This document shows, piece after piece, positions 15,578 through 25,708 of a DNA stretch of 46,621 nt. Where the stretch lies: the NCBI GenBank assembly GCA_937906165.1, contig CALCYA010000122.1, positions 1 to 46,621 on the forward strand, in the 5' to 3' direction. Positions within the stretch are counted from its first letter, which is position 1. Each line of letters begins with the position of its first letter. Source of the DNA: an uncultured Bacteroidales bacterium. GTDB lineage: Bacteria > Bacteroidota > Bacteroidia > Bacteroidales > Bacteroidaceae. The translations under genes were made by a program, and so were the position numbers. The notes beneath the pieces were generated by a model. That model saw only the letters and a list, made by a program, of their open reading frames with translations, was not told where the DNA came from and ran no database searches.

Positions 15578-18500
15578 AAATACTTGCAATAAGAGGAAAG
15601 AACCTCGCCTCGCTGTCGGGCGAATTTGAGATAGACTTCCGTCGTGAGCCGTTGAAGCATGCCGGGCTGTTCGCAATAACGGGAAGCACAGGCTCGGGAA
15701 AGACCACCATACTTGATGCCATGTGCATTGCTCTGTACGGCAGTTCACCGAGGCTCGACAACATCAAGAACAGCAATGCCATAGAGCGTTTCGGCAAGGC
15801 GGCCTTGCAGGAGAGTGACCCCAAGACAATACTCCGCCGTGGCAGCACCGAGGGGTATGCCGAGGTTGACTTCTCGGCAGTCGACGGCAACGAGTACCGC
15901 GTGCGTTGGAGTATCTCAAGGACAAGGAACAACCCTAACGGCAGTTTCCGCCCGACATCATACGACCTCCACAACCTTTCCGATGGTGAGCACCGGCCAC
16001 TATCAGCCACAGAGCACAGCAAGATGATTCCGCAGCTTGTGGGGCTCACATACGAGCAGTTCACACGCGCCGTCCTGCTTGCCCAGGGAAACTTCTCAGC
16101 ATTCCTTAAAGCCGATGAAAACGAGAAGGCCACAATATTGCAGACCCTTACAGGAACTGAAATATACAGCCGCATATCTGCACTCATATACTCAAAGTGC
16201 GCCGAGGCAAAAAAGGAACTGGAGCTGATTGAGGAGAAGAAGAAAGGGCTTGTAATCCTAAGCGACGAAGAACTGGGCACACTCGACGCCCGTATGAAAG
16301 AGTTGCTCCAACAACAGTTGAAGAACGAAAATGAGATTAAGGCACTGACAGCCCAACTGCAGTGGATTGAGCGTTTGCAGCAACTGCAGAAGGAACATGA
16401 CGAGGCTGTAAAAAAGGTTGACGATGCCACATTGAAACTGGAGGAGTGCACCCCTATAATAAAGAAGGTAGAACGCATTGAAAGTGTTCAGCAGATACGC
16501 GATACCTTTATACAGAAAAGTTCAATCGAACAGCAGCTCGGCGGACACACCGCGCAACTGTCGACGCTCAAAGAGAATATGCAGGGCACCGAGAAGGAGT
16601 ACACTGCAACCATGCAACTCTCAAAAGAGGCCGAGACTCTGCTGAAAGAGACACAAGAGAGGTACGACGCTTTCAAGCCTACACTCAACGAGGCGCTGAA
16701 AATAGAAGAGCAGATAAAAGGATGCATAAAGAGTGCGAAAGAGACAAGCGAGAACCTTGAACGGCAGAAGAAGGAGCACTCCACCACTCTAATGGCCATC
16801 GAGAACAGCAAAAAGACGCAACAGGCTAAAGAAAAAGAAAACTGTGAAATTGCAGCCTGGTTCCACAAATACAGAGAGTTCGAAAGCATTATCCATGCAA
16901 TACCGGGAATTGTTGTGAACATTCAGACCATTGACAATGCACGTTCACAAGCCGCAATTCGTGAAAAGACAATCACGAACGCAAAGACTCTGCTTGCACA
17001 GAGCGAAGAGCGGCTTGCAGATGTGACAAAACGCAAGGAAGAGCTTGACAAGGCACTCACAAGCGAGATAGCCACACTGCGCAAGCGCCTTGTGGAGGGC
17101 GAGCCCTGTCCTGTGTGCGGCAACATACACCACCTTTATACGGCAACAGACGAGAAGACTCTTGCCGAGACTGAGCTTGAGAAGGCTAAAGAAGAGGTAA
17201 GGAAAAGCGAAGAACTGCTTAAGAGCAATATCGAGGGTTACCGCAAGGAAATAAGCAGCGGCGAGAGTGTGATTGAGACACTTGACAAACAGGCCAATGA
17301 GCTGCACGGCAAGAACCTTGAAGTGATGCAAGGCATTGAGAATGCCAACGCAATCCTTACGCAGGAGAACTCGGCAACGAAGCTCCAGAACCTTGCATCG
17401 GAATGGAAGAGAAAGAGCGACAAGGCAACAGCCATCAAGGAAGAGCTGTCGGTAACGGCAAAGAGCCTTGAGCTGTCGGCTGCAAGAGCCGCTGATCAGG
17501 TAAAGGAGGTTGAGGCAACAGAAAGAGCCCTTTTAGCCATAAACGACGAACATAAAGGACTCAAAGCAAAACTCACACATTTGTTGGGAGATTGGGGTAC
17601 AACAGAGAAAGCCGAGAGCGAACTCGGCAAGTGCATCGCTGAGGCCAACAGACGCTTTACCGAAGCCACCGAGAAAAAAGCATCTGCTGCCGACCTCTAC
17701 AACAGGCTAAAGGGCAGCATCGAGGAGAAGACTCGACTCATCGCATCGCAGAAAGTGGAGTGTGAGAAGCTGTCGGCAGAAATTATAAGATACCTTCAGG
17801 AACGCAATGACGGCCTGACTATCGACGGACTTAAGGAGCTCATCGAAGCCGGAAAGGATATACAGCAGATGCGTGCCACAATAGAGAAATGCACAAAGGC
17901 TGTAACAGAGAGCAAGGCAACCCTTGCCGAGAGGGCACGTAACATTGAGGAGCACCATAAGGCAGAGGCAAAGCCAAAGGAGCAGAAAGGGTTTGAGACA
18001 ATAAAGGACGAAATAAGTGCCATTGATGCACTGCGAAGGATATGCGCCGAGGAAATAAGCAGCATAAACGCGACCCTGCTTAAAGACAAGGAGAACAACG
18101 CCCTTTTTGCCCAGTACCGCGACGAATATGACAAAAAAGAGGAGAATGCCCGCAACTTGGCCGAGCTCAATGCTATGTTCGGTTCGGCAAAAGGCGAGAA
18201 GCTTATGCGCCATGCCCAGGGATACACACTCGACATTCTCCTTGAGGTTGCCAACAAGCACCTAAAGGAGTTCTCGGGCAGATATATGCTGTCACGTATC
18301 TCGCCGAGCTCATTGGGTATAAAGGTCATTGACCTTGAGATGATGTCCGACAGCCGTTCGGTGCACACGCTCTCGGGCGGTGAGACATTCCTCACGTCAC
18401 TTGCCCTTTCGCTTGCACTCTCCACAATATCGTCCAACAGGATGAGTATTGAGTCACTCTTCATTGACGAGGGCTTCGGAGCCCTTGACAGCGAGACCCT

Positions 18501-18651
18501 GAAGAGCGCAATGGAGGCACTTGAGCAGCTACAGAGCCAGGGACGCAAGATCGGTGTGATATCGCACCTGGGAGAAATGATAGACCGCATACCCACAAGA
18601 ATAAAGGTATTGAAGAGCGGTAACGGGAAAAGCAGAATTGAAATTGTATAA
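15574..18651 (+). CDS. sbcC: SbcCD nuclease subunit C (Rad50-like SMC ATPase)
   Basis: A 1025-residue Rad50-type ATPase. Walker A is GSTGSGKT at 37-44; the long central region is coiled coil; the zinc hook CPVC has its cysteines at 512 and 515, almost exactly midway; the ABC signature LSGGE starts at 933 and Walker B is LFIDEG with D965 and E966. These are all the parts needed for an ATP-driven clamp dimer around SbcD. It overlaps sbcD by four bases and is followed after two bases by addA, showing one transcript for both end-processing machines. Confidence 0.97.
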   Translation: MKILAIRGKNLASLSGEFEIDFRREPLKHAGLFAITGSTGSGKTTILDAMCIALYGSSPRLDNIKNSNAIERFGKAALQESDPKTILRRGSTEGYAEVDFSAVDGNEYRVRWSISRTRNNPNGSFRPTSYDLHNLSDGEHRPLSATEHSKMIPQLVGLTYEQFTRAVLLAQGNFSAFLKADENEKATILQTLTGTEIYSRISALIYSKCAEAKKELELIEEKKKGLVILSDEELGTLDARMKELLQQQLKNENEIKALTAQLQWIERLQQLQKEHDEAVKKVDDATLKLEECTPIIKKVERIESVQQIRDTFIQKSSIEQQLGGHTAQLSTLKENMQGTEKEYTATMQLSKEAETLLKETQERYDAFKPTLNEALKIEEQIKGCIKSAKETSENLERQKKEHSTTLMAIENSKKTQQAKEKENCEIAAWFHKYREFESIIHAIPGIVVNIQTIDNARSQAAIREKTITNAKTLLAQSEERLADVTKRKEELDKALTSEIATLRKRLVEGEPCPVCGNIHHLYTATDEKTLAETELEKAKEEVRKSEELLKSNIEGYRKEISSGESVIETLDKQANELHGKNLEVMQGIENANAILTQENSATKLQNLASEWKRKSDKATAIKEELSVTAKSLELSAARAADQVKEVEATERALLAINDEHKGLKAKLTHLLGDWGTTEKAESELGKCIAEANRRFTEATEKKASAADLYNRLKGSIEEKTRLIASQKVECEKLSAEIIRYLQERNDGLTIDGLKELIEAGKDIQQMRATIEKCTKAVTESKATLAERARNIEEHHKAEAKPKEQKGFETIKDEISAIDALRRICAEEISSINATLLKDKENNALFAQYRDEYDKKEENARNLAELNAMFGSAKGEKLMRHAQGYTLDILLEVANKHLKEFSGRYMLSRISPSSLGIKVIDLEMMSDSRSVHTLSGGETFLTSLALSLALSTISSNRMSIESLFIDEGFGALDSETLKSAMEALEQLQSQGRKIGVISHLGEMIDRIPTRIKVLKSGNGKSRIEIV

Positions 18652-18653
18652 AC

Positions 18654-21600
18654 ATGAATAAGGTTCTTAAGATATACAGGGCGTCGGCAGGTTCCGGAAA
18701 GACCTTCACCCTTGCCCTTGAATATATAAAACTTGTTGTGGAGAACCCCTACTCCTACCGTAACATCCTTGCCGTGACCTTCACCAACAAGGCCACCGGC
18801 GAGATGAAGGAGCGTATACTGGGCAAGCTGTACGGCGTCGCCAACAGGTCGGATAGCGCGAAGGACTACTTTGAGAAAATCAAAGAGCAGCTGCCTGATA
18901 TGAGCGATGAGAAAATCATTGCCAATGCACAGAAGGCACTCGACCTTCTGCTGCACGACTACGGACACTTCCGCATACAGACCATCGATGCATTTTTCCA
19001 GACGGTACTCCGTAGCCTTGCCAAGGAACTCGATCTCAATGGCGATATGGAAATCACTCTTGACAGCAAGGAACTGTTGGGGAATGCTGTCGATACCTAC
19101 ATAAAGAACCTTGAACCCGACACGGTCAACATTGCACAGGTAGTACGTTACATCGAGGACAGGCTCAGCAACGGCGAACAGTGGAGAGTTAGCGAGGATA
19201 TAAAGAAATTTGCCGAAAATATCCTCAAGGAGGAGTACCAGCAACGCGGTGACAAGCTTCGCGAGGAGATGGAGGTGGACAACGGCCGGCTCCTCAAGCA
19301 GTTCTATCATGACATTACGGCATACAAAAGAAGAGTCGTAGAGAAAGCCAGGAGCATCGGAGAGAGATTCTTCAACCTCGCAGCCGGATATACAGCCGAT
19401 GACTTTGCATACAAGCAGAAAGGCATCTGGGGTGTGTTTGAAAAGATGCGCGAGGGAGTTGTTCCCGAGTGGACGCCGTCAAGAACAGCACTCGCCGACA
19501 GCCCTGAGAAAATATCAAAGAAGTGCGGTGCCGTGAACGAGATTGCCGCGCTCATAAAAGAGGCAGTCCCCTTGTATACAGAGTACCTCAACTGCGAGTT
19601 GTCTCTCGGGCACTACCACCAGCTGGGAATGCTCAACAACATTGCAGCCACCCTAAAGGAGGAGAATACACGCGAGAACCGTTTCCTTCTTGCAGAGACA
19701 ACCCACCTGCTCAGTTCAATGATCGGCAAGAACACCACCTTCATATTCGAGAAGATTGGTTCCGAAATCGACCATATATTCATTGATGAGTTCCAGGACA
19801 CATCCAAGCTCCAGTGGTCGTGCTTCCATGTGCTGCTTGAAGAGATTCTCGCACGCGGAAACTTCAACCTCATCGTAGGTGACGTAAAACAGTCTATCTA
19901 CCGTTGGCGCAACAGTGACTGGAACATCATGAACAACATAGGCTCACACTTCCGCGATGACCAGATAACCTTTGCATCGCAGGATGTGAAACTTGACGGC
20001 AAAGTATACAAATCGACGAACTACCGCAGCGACCGCAGGATAATCAGCTTCAACAATGCCCTTTACCGCGCAGCCATAGCAACAATAAAGAGCAGTACGG
20101 AAGGACACATTGACCCGGGCAGCTTCAAGGAGATTGAACAGGCATACGATGATGTGGAGCAGGCTTACCCGCTACCGAAGCCAGGCAAGACCGCAAAACC
20201 GGTGAGAGGATATGCCGAGGTTCGTGTAATCCCCAAGAAGGAGGAAGGCAGCAAATTTACCGACTGCGCCATTGAGCAGCTTATGGCTACACTGCATCAC
20301 CTGCTTGAGGAGAAGAACGTTGCACCAAGGGATATTGCCATACTCATGCGCACGAAGAAGAAAAAGATGCAGATGGTTGTGGAGGCATTCAATAAAGAGT
20401 TCCCCAACCACAAGATTGTATCGGACGAGGCATACAAGCTATCATCTTCATTGACAGTGCAGTTGGTGATTGCATCGCTCAAATACATTGCCACCCCGAC
20501 AGACAAGGTGAATATCGCCAATATGGTACGCCTTTATAACAAGGTAATAAATAAGGTTGAATACAACTTCAATGGGGAGATAAGCGGCGAACAGCTCAAC
20601 ACGCTGCTGCCGGCAGAGTTCCGAGACTCGTTGAAACGCCTTAAAGAGCTTCCGTTATATGAGCTTATCGAACAGATACTCGCATTGCTGAACATCACCG
20701 AGGCAAAAGATGAAGAGGCATACGTATATGCATTCCTTGACCACGCGGCACAGTACATCAACAGCCGCAGTGCCGACATACACAAGTTCCTGAAGGCTTG
20801 GGACGAGACGATACACGACAACAGCATCCCGGCCGAGAGCATTGACAGCATACGCATCATGACCGTGCACAAGTCAAAGGGTCTGGAATTCCACACGGTG
20901 ATAATACCCATGTGCGACTGGACACTGACAGGCGACAGCCGCACCCTGCTGTGGTGCGAACCCACAGAAGAGCCGTTCAAGACACTCAGCCTGCTGCCCA
21001 TCGACTGTAAGAAGGAGATGACAAAGAGCATATTCAACAAAGAGTACCACGACGAATATATGTACCAGGTAGTCGACAACCTGAATATACTCTACGTTGC
21101 CACAACAAGAGCAAAGAGCAATCTCTTCATCTTCACCGACGGGACAAACGGACGCGGAGAGAATGTATCGAAAATGATGAACGCCCTGTTGCAGAATATC
21201 ACTCACCTCGAAGGCTCACAGTATGACAAGGATAAAGGCATATTCACTTACGGTGAGATTGTAGAGAGCAGGAAAGAGGACACGAGCGACAAAAAAGAGA
21301 ACGACAACCCGTTCGAGGCAGAGCCCGAGGTCATCAAGCAGCCTTTCACATTCTTCGACAGCAAGATTACCTTTGTACAGTCAAACGAGCTCGAGCGTTT
21401 CCTTGCCGAAGGAGAAGAGGAGAAAAAGCAGTACGACTACATCGAGGAAGGCAAGCTCATGCACCTTGTAATGTCGGGCATCAGGAGTAAAGAGGATATA
21501 AGCGCTACCCTTGACCGCCTGATGATAGAAGGCCTCATTTCGACAGTGGAGAAATACAACAGGATAAAGAAGCTTGTGGAAAGGGCACTCGCGAAACCCG

Positions 21601-21863
21601 AGGTTGCAGAGTGGTTCGACGGAAGCTACCGGCTCTACAATGAATGTACAATTCTTGGTGACAGCAAGAAGAAAAGCCGACGCCCCGACAGGGTGATGGT
21701 TAAGGGCGACAAGGCTGTTGTAGTAGATTACAAGTTCGGACGCGAGGACGAGAAGTACATCGAGCAGGTCAATGATTATATGGAGCTCCTCAGAAGCATC
21801 GGGTATACCGACGTGAGAGGATATTTATGGTATGTTTACAAGAATTATATAAAGGAGATATGA
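18654..21863 (+). CDS. addA: UvrD-family helicase-nuclease, AddA-like
   Basis: A 1069-residue superfamily 1A helicase with a C-terminal PD-(D/E)XK nuclease, as in AddA of the AddAB recombination complex. Walker A is ASAGSGKT at residues 10-17; Walker B IDEFQDT has D378 and E379; helicase motif V is TVHKSKGLEF (V738-H739-K740), followed by LYVATTRAKSNL (motif VI). The nuclease core VVVDYKFGR has D1025 and K1027, preceded by YIEEGKLMHLVMSG. The partner AddB overlaps its stop codon. Together they resect double-strand ends to load RecA. Annotation pipelines may call it simply UvrD-helicase domain protein. Confidence 0.93.
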   Translation: MNKVLKIYRASAGSGKTFTLALEYIKLVVENPYSYRNILAVTFTNKATGEMKERILGKLYGVANRSDSAKDYFEKIKEQLPDMSDEKIIANAQKALDLLLHDYGHFRIQTIDAFFQTVLRSLAKELDLNGDMEITLDSKELLGNAVDTYIKNLEPDTVNIAQVVRYIEDRLSNGEQWRVSEDIKKFAENILKEEYQQRGDKLREEMEVDNGRLLKQFYHDITAYKRRVVEKARSIGERFFNLAAGYTADDFAYKQKGIWGVFEKMREGVVPEWTPSRTALADSPEKISKKCGAVNEIAALIKEAVPLYTEYLNCELSLGHYHQLGMLNNIAATLKEENTRENRFLLAETTHLLSSMIGKNTTFIFEKIGSEIDHIFIDEFQDTSKLQWSCFHVLLEEILARGNFNLIVGDVKQSIYRWRNSDWNIMNNIGSHFRDDQITFASQDVKLDGKVYKSTNYRSDRRIISFNNALYRAAIATIKSSTEGHIDPGSFKEIEQAYDDVEQAYPLPKPGKTAKPVRGYAEVRVIPKKEEGSKFTDCAIEQLMATLHHLLEEKNVAPRDIAILMRTKKKKMQMVVEAFNKEFPNHKIVSDEAYKLSSSLTVQLVIASLKYIATPTDKVNIANMVRLYNKVINKVEYNFNGEISGEQLNTLLPAEFRDSLKRLKELPLYELIEQILALLNITEAKDEEAYVYAFLDHAAQYINSRSADIHKFLKAWDETIHDNSIPAESIDSIRIMTVHKSKGLEFHTVIIPMCDWTLTGDSRTLLWCEPTEEPFKTLSLLPIDCKKEMTKSIFNKEYHDEYMYQVVDNLNILYVATTRAKSNLFIFTDGTNGRGENVSKMMNALLQNITHLEGSQYDKDKGIFTYGEIVESRKEDTSDKKENDNPFEAEPEVIKQPFTFFDSKITFVQSNELERFLAEGEEEKKQYDYIEEGKLMHLVMSGIRSKEDISATLDRLMIEGLISTVEKYNRIKKLVERALAKPEVAEWFDGSYRLYNECTILGDSKKKSRRPDRVMVKGDKAVVVDYKFGREDEKYIEQVNDYMELLRSIGYTDVRGYLWYVYKNYIKEI

Positions 21864-24820
21864 CACCGTTTCTCAAGATAGTGGCAGAAGACATATACAA
21901 CAGGTTCAACGGTAAATTGGAGGACGTTGCAGTGGTATTCCCCAACAAACGTGCGAGCCTCTTCTTCAGCGAATACCTGCTTGCAAAGAACAACGGCAAG
22001 GCAATGTGGAGCCCCCGTTACATGACAATAGGCGAGCTGTTCCAGCAGAACAGCAAACTCACTGTGGGTGACCAGATACTCCTTGTGAGCAAGCTGTACA
22101 AGGAGTATGTGCGTCCGAGGAGAACAGACGAGAGCATTGAAGATTATGAGAATAGCATTGAGACACTCGACAGCTTCTACTACTGGGGTGAGATGCTGCT
22201 GCGCGACTTTGATGACGTCGACAAGCATCTTGCCGATGCGCGTCAGCTATTTGCTAACATAAAGGAGCTCCGCGAACTGGGCATTGCCAAAGATACCCTT
22301 ACCAAAGAGCAGGCAGAATCTATTGCGCAGTTCTTCAAGAACTTCAAACCCGAAGAGGAGAGTGAGATAAAGAAGAACTTCATGGGCGTGTGGGAGAGAC
22401 TCTTTGCAATATACACCAATTTCAAGGAGGCTTTGAGACGCGAGAACCTTGCATACGAAGGCATGCTCTACCGCGATGTCATAGAGAACAGCGAGAGCAT
22501 CACACTACCCCACAAGCAGTATGTCTTCATCGGATTCAACGCCTTGAATGATGTAGAGACAAAGATGTTCGACATTGTGAACAGGCAAGGCAAGGCACTC
22601 TTCTATTGGGATTATGACACACACTACACAAAGAACATACACCACGAGGCCGGCCATTTCATGCGCAGGAACCTCGAGCGCTTTCCTAATGCCCTTAATG
22701 CATCGCACTTCAACAACATAGCCCGCCAAAAGAGTGTAACGGTAGTTGAGACAAGCAGCGACAGCATAGAGACACGCTACCTCTCAAGCTGGCTCGACAA
22801 GAACCTCACTGCCAACGAGATTGAGACTGCAGTGGTGCTTTGCGACGAGACTATGCTTGAGCCTGTGTTGCACACCATTCCTTCAAAGGCAAACGGCAAA
22901 GAGCTTGAGAACATGAACGTTACAATGGGATTCCCCATTTCGCACACTCCCATCTTCACGCTTGTAAAGCTCATAGTGGACCTGCACACACGCGGCTGGA
23001 GCGAGAAGCATGCCACCTACACCCTATCGGCGACAACGGAACTTCTCAACCACCCGTACATTGTACGTTGCAGCGATGGCAAGAGCGTTGAATTGAGAGA
23101 GAAGCTTCTGGAAGAAAAGAAGTTCTTCCCCACCATTGAGGAGCTTTCACAAGGCGAGTTCCTGACCCAGCTCTTCAAACGTACCACAGACAACATGGAG
23201 TGGTTCGGAAACATATCGGCAATCATTCGAAACATCGCCAACAGCTATTCAGGCGAGAACAGGGAGGAAATGGAGCTTTACGAAAAGCTCTTCTGCGAGG
23301 CGATATACAAGGCATACACCCAGGCGCAGCGCATCATAACGCTCATAGAAAGCGGTGAGCTGATTATGAAACAGCAGACTCTCGGCCGCCTCTTCGTGAG
23401 GATGCTATCGTTCCAGACCCTTCCTTTCCACGGCGAGCCGGTGGTCGGATTGCAGATAATGGGCCTGCTCGAGACACGTAACCTCGACTTCAAGAATCTT
23501 ATACTCCTTGGAGTGAACGAGGGCAACCTGCCGAAGAACAGCGGAGAGAACTCTTATATTCCCTACAACCTGCGCCGGGCCTTCGGGCTTACATTGAGCG
23601 AGCACCGCGACTCGATATACGCGTACTATTTCTACCGCCTGCTGCAACGTGCCGAGAATGTCACTCTTGTATACAACAGCGCCCCCGAGAGCAAGTCACG
23701 CGGCGAGTGTTCACGCTACATACTCCAGCTGCTCGGCAGTAACCTCTACGACATAAAGCACATTGCATTGAGTTCGCATCAAGGCAACGGTTCGTTGGGC
23801 AACTGCGACATACCAAAGAGTGACAGCATAGTGGAGACCCTTATAAACAAATACGACATCAGCTCCAACGAGAGGATAAGGGAGATAAGCCCGTCGGCAA
23901 TAAATTGCTATTTGAGATGCGGAATGAGTTTCTTCTACAAGTACGTGCTTGGCATAAGGAAAGACGACGAGGTGAGCGAAGGGATTGAGAACAATGACTT
24001 CGGAAACATCTTCCACGCGGCAGCCGACGACCTTTACAAGGAACTTGCCTCAAAGACCAACGGCATGATAACCAAAGAGGCACTGGAGTATTATGTAAAG
24101 AACGAAGAGTTGTTATACAGATACATCGACAGGGCCTTCTCAAGGGAGTTCTTCAATAACAACAAATCGGTATATAATGGCGAGCAGTATATCAACCGCG
24201 GTGTGCTGCACCACTTTCTGCTGAGACTGGTGAAGATTGACATGCAGTATGCACCGTTCCTTTACATCGGCGGTGAGCGGAAGATAAACATGCCGTTCAC
24301 CCTTGACGTTGACGGCAGAGAGATTACCGTTGCACTCGGCGGAACGATAGACAGGGTAGACATAAAAGGCGATACCATAAACATTGTCGACTACAAGACC
24401 GGACGCAGCAACCGCGAGAGCAAGACCTCGCTTGACGACATCTTCGCAAACGAGATATCTTCGGCCGGTTACCGTCTTCAGGCATTCCTCTACTCCGTTA
24501 TTCTTGATGAGCTGCTGAAAGGGAAAGAGAGTGTAGGCTGCAACGATTTCGGCTGGGTTGAGAAAGTGAGGAAAGAGTATGCAAGAAAAATCGCTCCTTC
24601 ATTGTTATATATACACGACCCGGAGAACAGCATGCGCGAGAGTTTCATTGTAGACATACTCAAGACACCTGTAACAGACATCTCGGCAATTAAGGATGAG
24701 TATATGCAGAAACTGACCGGAGTATTGCAGGAGATATTCGATGTCGGCAAGCCTTTCACGGCAGCAAAGAACGAACGGACATGCGAATATTGCGATTTCA
24801 GAAAAATCTGCGGTAAATAA
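21860..24820 (+). CDS. addB: PD-(D/E)XK nuclease, AddB-like, with iron-sulfur cysteines
   Basis: A 986-residue AddB-type protein. The N-terminus (VVFPNKRASLFFSEYL) is the inactivated helicase-like part typical of the Bacteroidota version. The C-terminal nuclease has VDYKTGR with D844 and K846. C687 (in CYLRCGMSFFYKYVLG) together with C975, C978 and C984 (C-x2-C-x5-C at the very end) matches the four cysteines that hold the Fe-S cluster in Bacillus AddB. I start at 21860: it has a good ribosome site (AAGGAG) and an ATGA overlap with addA, rather than 21827 inside addA. A terminator follows. Confidence 0.93.
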   Translation: MTPFLKIVAEDIYNRFNGKLEDVAVVFPNKRASLFFSEYLLAKNNGKAMWSPRYMTIGELFQQNSKLTVGDQILLVSKLYKEYVRPRRTDESIEDYENSIETLDSFYYWGEMLLRDFDDVDKHLADARQLFANIKELRELGIAKDTLTKEQAESIAQFFKNFKPEEESEIKKNFMGVWERLFAIYTNFKEALRRENLAYEGMLYRDVIENSESITLPHKQYVFIGFNALNDVETKMFDIVNRQGKALFYWDYDTHYTKNIHHEAGHFMRRNLERFPNALNASHFNNIARQKSVTVVETSSDSIETRYLSSWLDKNLTANEIETAVVLCDETMLEPVLHTIPSKANGKELENMNVTMGFPISHTPIFTLVKLIVDLHTRGWSEKHATYTLSATTELLNHPYIVRCSDGKSVELREKLLEEKKFFPTIEELSQGEFLTQLFKRTTDNMEWFGNISAIIRNIANSYSGENREEMELYEKLFCEAIYKAYTQAQRIITLIESGELIMKQQTLGRLFVRMLSFQTLPFHGEPVVGLQIMGLLETRNLDFKNLILLGVNEGNLPKNSGENSYIPYNLRRAFGLTLSEHRDSIYAYYFYRLLQRAENVTLVYNSAPESKSRGECSRYILQLLGSNLYDIKHIALSSHQGNGSLGNCDIPKSDSIVETLINKYDISSNERIREISPSAINCYLRCGMSFFYKYVLGIRKDDEVSEGIENNDFGNIFHAAADDLYKELASKTNGMITKEALEYYVKNEELLYRYIDRAFSREFFNNNKSVYNGEQYINRGVLHHFLLRLVKIDMQYAPFLYIGGERKINMPFTLDVDGREITVALGGTIDRVDIKGDTINIVDYKTGRSNRESKTSLDDIFANEISSAGYRLQAFLYSVILDELLKGKESVGCNDFGWVEKVRKEYARKIAPSLLYIHDPENSMRESFIVDILKTPVTDISAIKDEYMQKLTGVLQEIFDVGKPFTAAKNERTCEYCDFRKICGK

Positions 24821-24831
24821 CACATTTTAAC

Positions 24832-24865
24832 ACAGAGGCGTGAACAAAGAGTGTTCCGCCTCTGT
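24832..24865 (+). terminator. Terminator of the sbcDC-addAB operon
   Basis: A stem of 9 plus 5 bp with a single bulged T (ACAGAGGCG/CGCCTCTGT outer, GAACA/TGTTC inner), loop of 5, eleven bases past the addB stop. Confidence 0.8.
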
Positions 24866-24993
24866 TATATTAATGTGTTTTTCATAGTAATAGATTTATT
24901 GGCAGCATCTGCTTGTGAAAGTCGATGATGCAACGGATAAAGGCGTTTATCCGCAGAAGAAAGCCGCGTCGTTCCCCTAAGGCGCGGCTTTTT
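24866..24993 (+). other. Structured non-coding stretch ending in an intrinsic terminator (possible small RNA)
   Basis: Two hairpins in a row: GGATAAA-GGCG-TTTATCC at 24935-24952 (perfect 7 bp), then a GC-rich 9-bp stem AAAGCCGCG/CGCGGCTTT at 24960-24991 followed by T. The operon before it already has its own terminator, so this second one suggests a separate short transcript starting around 24870-24900. No coding frame is convincing. Confidence 0.4.
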
Positions 24994-25023
24994 GTATTGG
25001 TCCTGTAATGCAGGAGCGCAGTA

Positions 25024-25621
25024 AAGCATCTAAAATATCCAGATCTGTCATTTCGACGACCGCAAGGAGGAGACGTGTTGTTGAGGGCTTTGCCCGAAAA
25101 AATCTCAAATAATATGATATGGTGTGTTCGCGGCAATCGAGATCCCTCGTCGCTTTGCTCTGTCGGGATGACAAGTGTACGGTTCTTCAGAGTCTTGTCA
25201 TGCTGAAGCATAGCAAACCAACGGTCGACGCCCGAAGGGGCTGAAATCAAGCATCTCTTATTTCGCGCTTCTTGAGATCCTTCCTGTTGTCTGGATGACA
25301 AGTTCCGCATCTTATGTCATTTCGAACGTATGTGAGAAATCTCTGTATTCGCATTGCTTGAGCTCCTATGACAATGCGGATTTCGTCGCTATGCTCTGTC
25401 GGAACCGTAGGTCGCCGCCCGCAGGGGCCAAAGGCAATGACAAAGTGCGTGGTATTCATGGTCCTGACTTGTCATGCTGAAGCGCAGCGAACCAACGGTC
25501 GACGCCCGAGGCATCAAGCTGAAGGGGCTGAAGTCAAGCATCTAAAATATCCAAGTCTGTCATTTCAACGACTATAAGGAGGAGACGTGTTGTTGAGGGC
25601 TTTGCCCGAAAAAATCTCAAA
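25024..25621. repeat. Dispersed intergenic repeats, two interleaved pairs
   Basis: An 86-bp unit at 25024-25109 recurs at 25536-25621 with only a handful of changes; it contains the segment GGAGGAGACGTGTTGTTGAG in both copies. A second unit starting TTGTCATGCTGAAG at 25196-25257 recurs at 25469-25542 with a short insertion. A further relative of the second unit is at 40604-40633. The block holds no real gene: the longer reading frames are made of the repeats themselves. Such units (GTCATTTCGA.., GTCATGCTGA..) are common scattered repeats in Bacteroidota spacers. Confidence 0.75.
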
Positions 25622-25708
25622 AACGACGAACAGAGATTCTTCGTTTCACTCAGAATGACAATCCACCGCAAACCTTTCATTCCGATTGTAAGGACACAAT
25701 CTTTTGTA

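Noticed and set aside
15459..16478. Minus-strand Ser-rich frame of 339 codons opposite sbcC
   Set aside because: Antisense shadow of SbcC; no start signals or known domain.
17796..19310. Long minus-strand open frame (504 codons) opposite sbcC and addA
   Set aside because: It is antisense to two clearly assigned genes, has no family resemblance, and its composition (Ser/Leu-rich) is that of a shadow frame.
24882..25310. Minus-strand frame of 142 codons in the repeat block
   Set aside because: Its sequence is made of the dispersed repeats (translation includes TEQSDEGS-like stretches typical of translated spacers), not a gene.
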